The translations under genes were made by a program, and so were the position numbers. This document shows, piece after piece, positions 24,658-31,785 of a stretch of DNA of 64,000 nt (its first letter is position 1; the number at the start of each line of letters is the position of its first letter). Origin of the DNA: Alcaligenes sp. SORT26 (GTDB taxonomy: Bacteria > Pseudomonadota > Gammaproteobacteria > Burkholderiales > Burkholderiaceae_B); contig NZ_CP070975.1 of NCBI RefSeq assembly GCF_017377875.1, positions 868,001-932,000 on the forward strand. Reading direction: 5' to 3'. The notes beneath the pieces were generated by a model. It was not told the DNA's origin and did no database searches. It worked only from the letters and a program-made list of their open reading frames with translations.

Positions 24658-25521
24658 ATGAACAAACTTGTTTTCGATCCAGCCGACCTGGAGCAATACC
24701 GGCTCCAGGCCTCGGTCTCGGACTTTGATGCTGAAATGGCCGCCTACAAGCATGCCAGTGAACGCGCCCGTACTACCTTGGGCTCCTGTTTTAGCACCCA
24801 TGCCTATGGCGATGATCCGGCAGAAAAGCTGGACGTCTATGCAGCCAGCCAAGTCGGCGCCCCGGTTTATCTGTTCATCCATGGCGGCTACTGGCGCATG
24901 TTGTCCAAGAACGACTCGGCCATGATGGCGCAAAGCCTGCATGCCGCCGGTGCCACGGTAATTTGCCTGGACTATGGCCTGGCCCCGGAATACCGCCTGC
25001 CGCAGATTATTGAGCAATGTGAACGCGCCTTGCAGTGGATCCACGCCAACGCCGCGCAGTTCAATGGCGATCCACAGCGTATTCATATTAGTGGCAGCTC
25101 GGCAGGAGGCCATTTAAGCGGCATGTTGTTGGCCGCCGATGCCCAACGTGAACAACGTCTGATTCACAGCGCCAGCATTATCAGCGGCGTGATGGATTTG
25201 CATCCGATTTTGCAAACCGCCGTCAATGGCTGGCTGCAACTGGACGAAGAACAAGCCCAACGCTACAGCCCGGCCCTGTATCCCCCCGCCGCCCGCACTC
25301 CCGTGCTGGTCGCCTGGGGCGAACTGGAGCCCGCCGTCATGCAGGAACAAAGCCGCCACTACGCCCGGCAATGCGAGCGGGCGGGCTGTTACGTACACAG
25401 TCTGGCTGTGCCAAACCGTAATCATTTCAATGTCTTGATGGATCTGGAACAAAGCGACAGCGCATTGACGCTAGCCGTGTTGCAGACCATGAACTGTCAT
25501 ACCAAGGAGGAGAGACTATGA
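24658..25521 (+). CDS. Alpha/beta hydrolase with HGGYW motif (arylformamidase-like)
   Basis: A 287-residue alpha/beta hydrolase. The oxyanion-hole motif HGGYW is at about residues 75-79, the nucleophile is in GSSAGG (about residue 147), and the late histidine is in NRNHFNVL. HGGYW is characteristic of the kynurenine formamidase (AFMID) branch, which removes N-formyl groups. In this operon a deformylase or amidase acting on a ring-cleavage product is plausible. It begins four bases after the MFS gene and overlaps the next gene by four bases. There are no other kynurenine-pathway genes nearby, so a role in tryptophan breakdown is not favoured. Confidence 0.75.
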   Translation: MNKLVFDPADLEQYRLQASVSDFDAEMAAYKHASERARTTLGSCFSTHAYGDDPAEKLDVYAASQVGAPVYLFIHGGYWRMLSKNDSAMMAQSLHAAGATVICLDYGLAPEYRLPQIIEQCERALQWIHANAAQFNGDPQRIHISGSSAGGHLSGMLLAADAQREQRLIHSASIISGVMDLHPILQTAVNGWLQLDEEQAQRYSPALYPPAARTPVLVAWGELEPAVMQEQSRHYARQCERAGCYVHSLAVPNRNHFNVLMDLEQSDSALTLAVLQTMNCHTKEERL

Positions 25522-26510
25522 CACAAGCAACTTCCCACTCCATCCAAACCGCGTGCTTTGAGCCCCGCCGTCTGGGCCACGTCAATCTGTGGGTTGATGA
25601 ACTGCAACGCGGCGAAGATTTTTACAGCCAGGTGTGCGGCCTGAAAGTGGAGTTTACCGAGCCTGATCTGGTGGCGACTTTTCTAGGCACCGGCCACACC
25701 CCCCACGATCTGGGCATGATGGAAACCACCAAAGGCGTTAACCGCTATGGTCGCGACGGCCTGTTGCAGCTACCTGGCACGATCGGCTTGACACCCGGCT
25801 TGAATCACTTGGCCTGGGAACTGGAAAACGAGGCTGAACTGGTCGCTGGTTGGAAGCGTGCCAAAGAACAAGGCCGCGATATTGATATGACGGTGGACCA
25901 CCAGGTGGCCCATAGCGTCTACATGTTTGACCCTGATGGCAATTACAACGAGTTCTACTGCGACACCATTAAAGACTGGCGCAGCGTGTTGGGCGGCCCT
26001 ATGGAATTGCTGACCAGTCGCTGGGACCCGGAAGCTCAGGAACCCTTTAGCGAAGGCCGCTACGATTCCGATCCCATTCTGGAAACCGTGGCTGATGCTC
26101 CCGTACAACCACGTCGCGTTACTCATGCGGTCTTGCGTACGGCTCAACTGGATGCGATGCGTGTTTTCTACACCGAAGTCGGTGGACTGGAAGTGGTCTA
26201 TCAGAACGAGCAGGTGGTGTATTTGCGTGCAGGTCTGGCTAATTATGACTACAGCCTGATTCTGGTGCAGGACGAGCAGGCCTCCTTTTCTCATGGCAGT
26301 TTTGAACTGGCCAGTGTGCAGGATCTGGAGCACACTTTGGAGCGCTTGAAAAAACAGAACATCACGCCTGTGCACGATGTAAATCTGCCCTGGAAACGGT
26401 CCTTATTTCTGCGTGACCCCGATGGCTTGCTCAGTGAGTGGTATGTGACTCTGGCTGGCGAGCGTGTGCTGGACACCAATCACTCTTTGCCTTTGTGGGC
26501 GCAAGTTTAA
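25518..26510 (+). CDS. Two-module VOC-family extradiol ring-cleavage dioxygenase
   Basis: A 330-residue protein made of two vicinal-oxygen-chelate modules (about residues 17-150 and 199-312), the build of catechol 2,3-dioxygenases. Each module shows a metal-ligand-like set: H21, H97, E145 in the first (GHVNLWV, NHLAW, NEFYC) and H203, H259, E307 in the second (THAVLRT, SHGSF, SEWYV). In classical extradiol enzymes only one module keeps the iron site. The start overlaps the hydrolase stop (ATGA). It probably opens an aromatic or N-heteroaromatic diol made by the FAD hydroxylase that follows. Substrate unknown. Confidence 0.78.
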   Translation: MTQATSHSIQTACFEPRRLGHVNLWVDELQRGEDFYSQVCGLKVEFTEPDLVATFLGTGHTPHDLGMMETTKGVNRYGRDGLLQLPGTIGLTPGLNHLAWELENEAELVAGWKRAKEQGRDIDMTVDHQVAHSVYMFDPDGNYNEFYCDTIKDWRSVLGGPMELLTSRWDPEAQEPFSEGRYDSDPILETVADAPVQPRRVTHAVLRTAQLDAMRVFYTEVGGLEVVYQNEQVVYLRAGLANYDYSLILVQDEQASFSHGSFELASVQDLEHTLERLKKQNITPVHDVNLPWKRSLFLRDPDGLLSEWYVTLAGERVLDTNHSLPLWAQV

Positions 26511-26520
26511 GGAAAGCATC

Positions 26521-27663
26521 ATGTCCGAGAAAAAACTAAGTGCCTTGATTGCGGGTGGTGGTCTGGGTGGCTTGGCTACGGCCGCCGCTCTGGCCCAACG
26601 CGGCTGGGATGTCACCGTGCTGGAGCGCCAATCGGAATTACGCGCCAATGGCTCGGGTATTTATATCTGGGAAAACGGCCTGCGCGTCCTGAAAGCCTTG
26701 GGCGCTTACGAGCAAGCCATCGAAGGCGCTTTTTACGGTAGCCACTTTGAGCAACGCGATCTGAACAATGAAGTCATCGATTGCGGCCCCACACCGGCGA
26801 ATCGTCGTCTGATTACCGTGATGCGCTCGCAACTGCTGAAGTCTCTGGAGCAAGCGGGCAAGCGCGCAGGCGTGAAAGTTCGCACAAATGTCGAAGCCAT
26901 TAGTGCCAGTGCGCGTGGTGAAGTCCAGCTGGCTTCGGGAGAGCGTCTGCGGGCTGACCTGGTGGTCGGCGCTGATGGCATCTGGTCACGCATCCGTCAA
27001 TCTTTGGGCCTGGAGCTGATTCACGAGCAAACGCGTGAAGGTGCCTTGCGCACCATGATAGATCGCAAGCCCGGCGACACCGCTGAGCAAGACGCCCAGA
27101 AATATATTGAGAACTGGAACGGCCTGCATCGTTTATTGATTACGCCAGTCAGCGAAACCCAGACCTATCTGGCTCTGACATGCCCGCACGATGATATACG
27201 CGCCAGCAATACACAGATCGACAAGGAATATTGGTCTGCCTTGTTCCCCCATTGGGCACATTTGATCGAACGTATTGATGGCCCCGTAAGCTGGGGTCGC
27301 TACAGCGTGACGCGTTGCAAAGCCTGGTCCAGCGGCCGCACGGCTATTTTGGGTGATGCCGCACACGCACAACCACCCAATCTGGGACAGGGTGGGGGCA
27401 TGGCCATGCAAAATGGTCTGGCTTTGGCAAGTTTCCTGGAGCAGGTGCACGACGCCCGTGACATTCCTGCGGCCCTGGAAGCGTGGGAATGTAGCGAGCG
27501 CGATATTGTGGAGCACTGCCAGAAGTGGTCCTGTCTGTACGGCGAAATCAGCGCCTTGCCCGATGCGGTACGGACCCAAGTGGTACGTTCGGCCATGGCC
27601 AACCCCTGGAGCTACGAACAGATTTTCCGCGCTGCCAGCCACACGCCAACGGGAACCGTCTAA
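26521..27663 (+). CDS. FAD-dependent aromatic-ring hydroxylase (salicylate/pyridine-type)
   Basis: A 380-residue class A flavoprotein monooxygenase. FAD/NAD(P)H motifs are the N-terminal GGGLGGL (residues 12-18), the VVGADGIWSRIR motif in the middle and ILGDAAHAQPPNLGQGGGMA near residue 278. The GSGIYIWENGLRVLKALGA segment recalls hydroxylases of pyridine rings such as the 2-methyl-3-hydroxypyridine-5-carboxylate oxygenase, as well as salicylate and 6-hydroxynicotinate hydroxylases. It uses NAD(P)H and oxygen. It lies 10 bases after the dioxygenase gene. Start chosen at ATG 26521 behind AAGGAAAG. Confidence 0.82.
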   Translation: MSEKKLSALIAGGGLGGLATAAALAQRGWDVTVLERQSELRANGSGIYIWENGLRVLKALGAYEQAIEGAFYGSHFEQRDLNNEVIDCGPTPANRRLITVMRSQLLKSLEQAGKRAGVKVRTNVEAISASARGEVQLASGERLRADLVVGADGIWSRIRQSLGLELIHEQTREGALRTMIDRKPGDTAEQDAQKYIENWNGLHRLLITPVSETQTYLALTCPHDDIRASNTQIDKEYWSALFPHWAHLIERIDGPVSWGRYSVTRCKAWSSGRTAILGDAAHAQPPNLGQGGGMAMQNGLALASFLEQVHDARDIPAALEAWECSERDIVEHCQKWSCLYGEISALPDAVRTQVVRSAMANPWSYEQIFRAASHTPTGTV

Positions 27664-27676
27664 GCAGAGCTCTGCT
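27663..27676. promoter_or_regulatory. Perfect palindrome before the marR gene
   Basis: AGCAGAGCTCTGCT is a 14-base perfect palindrome starting at the stop of the hydroxylase gene. It could be an operator or the stem of a small hairpin. Confidence 0.3.
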
Positions 27677-27691
27677 AGTATACTGACGGTC

Positions 27692-27725
27692 CGCTTGTCG
27701 CCCTGTTTTCATAGGGCGACAAGCG
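27692..27725 (+). promoter_or_regulatory. Strong hairpin in the marR leader
   Basis: CGCTTGTCGCCCT (27692-27704) and AGGGCGACAAGCG (27713-27725) form a perfect 13-base stem with an eight-base loop, 25 bases before the marR start. No T run follows, so it is not a standard terminator; it may reduce read-through or processing of the mRNA. Confidence 0.5.
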
Positions 27726-27749
27726 CAGGACTGACTCTCCCAAGGCATT

Positions 27750-28205
27750 ATGAGCAAAACACCCGTCTCCATCCCCGACAGCAGCGTAGAAACCAATCTG
27801 GCCTTCCAGATGGCCAACATTATCTACAAGCTGGACCAAACCCTGCGATCGACCACCCTGCGCGAGCACAATATGACCTATGTGCATTTCCGGGTCTTGC
27901 AATACCTGTGGGATAAAGACGGGCGCAGCATTGGAGAAATTGCCAAAGCGATTGTGGTGCATCAGCCGGTCTTGAGCCGGGTCATTGATCAGATGCAAGA
28001 GCGCGAATTGGTACAGCGCCGTGCGGACGAAACCGATAGCCGCTTCATGCGCGTATACCTTAGCGAAACAGGCCGCGAGCGCTATGCGCAGGTCTGGCCC
28101 GCCGCCAAGGAAATGATTGATGATGCCCTGTCCGTGCTCAACCCGAATGAGCGTGAGGACCTGGGCCGCATGCTGCGCAATGTCGCCACCCATCTGGCGA
28201 CCTGA
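27750..28205 (+). CDS. MarR-family transcriptional regulator of the catabolic operon
   Basis: A 151-residue winged-helix repressor. The recognition part (IGEIAKAIVVHQPVLSRVIDQM at about residues 57-78) and the wing (LVQRRADETDSRFMRVYLSETGRE) are typical MarR elements. It is the last gene of a five-gene set with the transporter, hydrolase, dioxygenase and hydroxylase. It is likely to repress the operon until the substrate or an intermediate binds, acting at the palindrome that overlaps the operon promoter. Confidence 0.82.
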   Translation: MSKTPVSIPDSSVETNLAFQMANIIYKLDQTLRSTTLREHNMTYVHFRVLQYLWDKDGRSIGEIAKAIVVHQPVLSRVIDQMQERELVQRRADETDSRFMRVYLSETGRERYAQVWPAAKEMIDDALSVLNPNEREDLGRMLRNVATHLAT

Positions 28206-28214
28206 AGCCTGAAT

Positions 28215-28976
28215 TTATTCTGCGGGGCGCCCTGGCAAATTGGCTCGTATCAAGCGCCCAGCAATGGAATCGGTATGGGGCAGATCGGGCAAGGTATCGC
28301 CAGGACCAAACCAACGGGCATCATTGATCTCGTCAGCCTGAACACGTATATCTCCACCTGCGTACTCGGCGGTATAGGCCACCATCAAAGAATGCGGAAA
28401 AGGCCAGGACTGGCTGCCGAAATACCGGATATTGTCCACACGCAGGCCCACTTCCTCCAGAACTTCGCGATGAATCGCTTCTTCCAGGTTTTCACCGGCC
28501 TCCACAAAACCAGCCAACGCGGTGTAGCGGGCCGTTGCGTAGGTCGAATGGCTGGCCAGCAAGATACGATCCTTATCGCGGATCAGCACCATCATGGCGG
28601 GAGAAATCCGTGGGTAGGCTGAAAAGCCACAGGACGTGCAACGAAAGCACAGCTCATGCTTCACGCGCTCCATGGTCGAGCCACAAACGCCACAGAAGCG
28701 GTGGCTGCGCGCCCATTCCGACACCTGAAAGGCCCGATTCGCAATACTGGCCTGTTCACCCAACTGAGCCAGCACGCCACGCAAAGGGCGGAAGGTAAAG
28801 CCTTCGGGGGCCTGGGTCTGTGCCGTCACATGAGAAGCAAAATCCTGGCAATCATCCCCGGAAAAAAGCGCATGCCATTGCGATGGCGCTAAATCCAGAG
28901 CGGGTTGGGCGGGAATCAAGGCCTGCCCCTCTTGGCTGCTGACCAATATTTCATTTCCACGAAAAATGAAATTCAT
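28215..28976 (-). CDS. nudC: NADH/NAD-cap pyrophosphatase NudC
   Basis: Nudix hydrolase of 253 residues that splits NAD(H) and removes the NAD cap from RNA. The zinc site is C95, C98, C113, C116 (with another cysteine at 110). The Nudix box covers residues 156-178 with the REVLEEVG core, and the specificity motif SQSWPFPHS follows at about 187-195, one residue different from the usual SQPWPFPxS. It is convergent with marR, with nine bases between the stops. Confidence 0.92.
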   Translation of the reverse strand: MNFIFRGNEILVSSQEGQALIPAQPALDLAPSQWHALFSGDDCQDFASHVTAQTQAPEGFTFRPLRGVLAQLGEQASIANRAFQVSEWARSHRFCGVCGSTMERVKHELCFRCTSCGFSAYPRISPAMMVLIRDKDRILLASHSTYATARYTALAGFVEAGENLEEAIHREVLEEVGLRVDNIRYFGSQSWPFPHSLMVAYTAEYAGGDIRVQADEINDARWFGPGDTLPDLPHTDSIAGRLIRANLPGRPAE

Positions 28977-29403
28977 GTGTTTCTTGTCCTTTAATAAGCC
29001 GCCTAAGTGCAGCCCAGCGCTGGCTATTGTAAGGGAATGGCCGAGCGAAAAAAAAGCAGAAAAACGGTGGGGCAGGGAAGCAGTACGTGAAGAGCGTACT
29101 CAAAAAAACCCGCGTTTTAAAACCAGAAATATAAATGTCAAAAAGATGACGTTTGTCATCAGTCTGCCGAGAAAAGCCCAGGACAAAACTAACAAGCCGC
29201 CTAATTAGCAGACAAATAATCAAGTATGAATTTATTTAAACCGGCAGTTTTATTCTTTGCTTTTAAGAACCGGATTAATTATTTATAAAAATCATTTTTT
29301 ATTAGCTGTTTTATTTTTTTATTTAAAAAAGGCTATTTTATTTTTAGATATTAAGGCAGCTTATAAAGTGTATGTATTTATTTCCCTCCCTCACTAGACC
29401 ACT

Positions 29404-29429
29404 TTTCAAAAAAACAGGTGGCTCCTGTT
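29404..29429 (-). terminator. Second terminator-like hairpin downstream of yicC
   Basis: On the minus strand AACAGG, five bases and CCTGTT form a short stem followed by seven T residues. It lies 25 bases beyond the first yicC terminator. Confidence 0.55.
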
Positions 29430-29453
29430 CTGGCCCTATCAGAAAAAAGGCAC

Positions 29454-29482
29454 AAAAAAACCGCCTGGCCTAGCAAGACGGT
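29454..29482 (-). terminator. Terminator of yicC
   Basis: On the minus strand ACCG-T-CTTG pairs with CAGG-CGGT around a six-base loop, followed by seven T residues. Confidence 0.6.
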
Positions 29483-29586
29483 CTTCTTGAAAAACACGGT
29501 AAAACCTGGAGGTTTTGTGCGTTTTAGCTCAGACAGGCTGACGGAAAAAAACGCAAAAATAGCAAGTAATAAGGCCTAGGCCGGTT

Positions 29587-30519
29587 TTACTCGATGTTTT
29601 GTGTCTGTTCGCGCAACTGCTCAATACACAGTTTCAGGTCGATAGAGGCCCGCGTCATGTCCATGCTGCCTGCCTTGGAACCCAGCGTATTGGCTTCGCG
29701 GTTCATCTCTTGGAACAGGAAGTCCAGACGCTTGCCGGTACTGCCTTGGCGCGTGCTTTTCTTGTTGGGTGTGGCTTGGGTATCGCCATTCAGAATCAGC
29801 TCCAGCTCCGTCAAATGCGAGCGCAGGCGGGCGATTTCCTCAGCCACATCGATACGCAGGGAGAAGGCGGCGGCTTCCTGGGCGACGCGTGCGGACAGCT
29901 CCTCGCCTGAAATCAGGGCAAAACCGTCCGGGCTGGCTTGCAGCAAGGCATCATGCAGACGAGTAGCGATCTTGTTCTTTTGCTCGCTCAGGATAGAGGG
30001 CAGGTGTTGCTCGACCTCATCGACGATGACGCTCATGTCCTGGCGAATATCCAGCATGGCTTGGGCCAAGCGCTGACCTTCACGCTGACGGGTGGCCTGA
30101 AAATCCTGCAAAGCCGCCTCAAACGCCTGGCTGATCATGGGCAACCAGACTTCCGGGTCCATACCGGAGTTATTGCCACTTTGATTGCTCAACAAGGTGC
30201 TCAATTCCGGGGCTGGCAGGTCAGGAATAGCCACACGCGCGGCTTTCAACATCTGTGCCGTGCGCTCCACGGCCTCCATGTCCAGACTGCGCTGCTGATC
30301 CGTGCCGCTACGAGCAAAGTTGACCCGCAACTCCAGCTTGCCGCGCTGCACACCTTGAGCAGCCAGCTCACGCAAGAGATTTTCCGCGAAACGCAGTTCC
30401 TCGGGCAAACGCAGATTCAGGTCCAAAAAGCGGTTATTGACGCTGCGCATCTCGATATTGATGGAGCCTGCTTCGGACTCGGCTTTGGCGCTGCCAAACG
30501 CGGTCATGCTACGGATCAT
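29587..30519 (-). CDS. yicC: YicC-family protein, stress-associated RNA-decay factor
   Basis: A 310-residue protein with the full YicC layout: MIRSMTAFG at the start, the N-terminal domain with EMRSVNNRFLDLNLRLP, and the C-terminal DUF1732 part with GKRLDFLFQEMNREANTLGSK. In E. coli YicC is linked to small-RNA decay and endoribonuclease activity. It is 320 residues or so in most relatives, so the gene is complete. It is divergent from the nuclease/ATPase pair to the right. Confidence 0.9.
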   Translation of the reverse strand: MIRSMTAFGSAKAESEAGSINIEMRSVNNRFLDLNLRLPEELRFAENLLRELAAQGVQRGKLELRVNFARSGTDQQRSLDMEAVERTAQMLKAARVAIPDLPAPELSTLLSNQSGNNSGMDPEVWLPMISQAFEAALQDFQATRQREGQRLAQAMLDIRQDMSVIVDEVEQHLPSILSEQKNKIATRLHDALLQASPDGFALISGEELSARVAQEAAAFSLRIDVAEEIARLRSHLTELELILNGDTQATPNKKSTRQGSTGKRLDFLFQEMNREANTLGSKAGSMDMTRASIDLKLCIEQLREQTQNIE

Positions 30520-30666
30520 GGGTGGGTCACTTTAAGAATGGAGTAAAGCCGCCAATTGTACTCTGCTGTCCTGGTTTAGGCGGCTCCTCTAGCCCGTGCA
30601 AAGCTCTATACTTTAGGCATTCAAGGCCTATGTGGGCCGATTTTTTTTCATTGAAGGCAGGCAGTC

Positions 30667-31785
30667 ATGCTAAGAATCTTGCATACAGCCGATTGGCAAA
30701 TAGGTCGCCAGTACTCGCGTTTCGAGCTGGAGGACGCGGCCGCCTTGGCTGAGGCGCGTTTCAAGGCCATCGAGAAACTGGCCGCACTGGCCACCGAGCA
30801 CCGAGCCGACCTGATTATGGTGGCAGGTGATGTGTTCGATTCGCAAACCTTGAGCGACCGTAATCTACGCCGCAGTTTCAATGCCATGGCGGGTTTTACC
30901 GGCCCCTGGCTGCTCCTGCCCGGCAACCACGACGCCGCCCTGAGTGAAAGCGTCTGGACCCGTGCCCGGCGTCTGAACTGCATTCCCGATTACGCATACG
31001 TGCTTGATACGCCAGAACTTTTCCTGCTGGATGCCTTGAAAGTAGCCATCTTGCCAGCGCCCTTGACGCAACGACAGACTTATCAAGACCTGAGCGACTG
31101 GTTCGATCAGGCTGATAGCCCAGCAGGCTATTGGCGTCTGGGCCTGGCCCATGGCAGCGTCAGCGGCGTGCTGGAGCATCTGGACAGCCATAACCTGATT
31201 GACCAAAACCGCGTACACCGCGCCCGTCTGGACTATCTGGCGCTAGGCGACTGGCACGGTATGGTCAAAATCAACGATCGCTGCTATTACAGTGGCACCC
31301 CTGAACCGGACCGTTTCCGGGACAACGATTCCGGCCAGGCTTTGCTGGTGGAAATCAGTGCACCCGGCGCGATACCTGTGGTTCAAGCCTTGCCGGTCGC
31401 GCAGCACCCTTGGCGCAGCATCCAGCATCATTTGAATGACGACACCGATCTGGACCTGCTGGAGCGCGAGCTAAGCGCCCTGGCCGAGCAAAGCGTGGTC
31501 GAACTGGAACTCTCCGGGCAACTGAGCCTGAGCGGTTTTGAGCGCCTGGACAGCCTGTTGGGGCAGGCTCAGGCCCGTTGCCGCGCCTGGGATTGCCAGC
31601 GCGACGCCTTGCGTCTGGCGCCTTCAGAACAGGATCTGGATGCCTTGCAAGCCGACGGCTACTTGCAGGCCGCATTGAAACAGTTGCAGGAGCTGCGTCA
31701 CGGTAGCCAGCAGCAGGCGGCAGAAGACGCCTTGTTGATTCTGGCTGGTTTGCTGCGCGATAAGGAAAGTGGTCATGCACATTAA
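30667..31785 (+). CDS. SbcD/Mre11-like metallophosphoesterase, DNA-repair exonuclease (YhaO-type)
   Basis: A 372-residue calcineurin-like phosphoesterase. Metal motifs in order: HTADWQIG (D9; position 11 is Gln where SbcD has His), GDVFD at 54-58, GNHD at 86-89, LAHGS at about 162 and LGDWHG at about 196. The changes in motifs I and V (DxQ instead of DxH, GDWH instead of GHxH) mark a subgroup distinct from E. coli SbcD. It overlaps by 11 bases the start of an SMC-like ATPase, so the two must work as a complex, as SbcCD, Mre11-Rad50 and YhaO-YhaN do. Likely role: processing DNA ends or hairpins. Confidence 0.78.
   Translation: MLRILHTADWQIGRQYSRFELEDAAALAEARFKAIEKLAALATEHRADLIMVAGDVFDSQTLSDRNLRRSFNAMAGFTGPWLLLPGNHDAALSESVWTRARRLNCIPDYAYVLDTPELFLLDALKVAILPAPLTQRQTYQDLSDWFDQADSPAGYWRLGLAHGSVSGVLEHLDSHNLIDQNRVHRARLDYLALGDWHGMVKINDRCYYSGTPEPDRFRDNDSGQALLVEISAPGAIPVVQALPVAQHPWRSIQHHLNDDTDLDLLERELSALAEQSVVELELSGQLSLSGFERLDSLLGQAQARCRAWDCQRDALRLAPSEQDLDALQADGYLQAALKQLQELRHGSQQQAAEDALLILAGLLRDKESGHAH

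Larger units (their letters stand above)
28977..29586. other. AT-rich intergenic region between nudC and yicC
   Basis: About 610 bases with no convincing gene; the part at 29200-29400 is strongly AT-rich. It contains a GATGAC/GTCATC hairpin at 29145-29160 and two terminator-like hairpins for yicC. Two overlapping short frames on opposite strands at about 28950-29220 look accidental. The nudC promoter must lie here. Confidence 0.6.

Noticed and set aside
24658-25521. Kynurenine formamidase of tryptophan breakdown
   Set aside because: HGGYW fits the family, but no tryptophan dioxygenase or kynureninase is present and the neighbours are ring hydroxylase and dioxygenase.
28951-29223. Two overlapping short frames on opposite strands in the nudC-yicC gap
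   Set aside because: No ribosome sites fit, compositions look random, and the region is AT-rich intergenic DNA.
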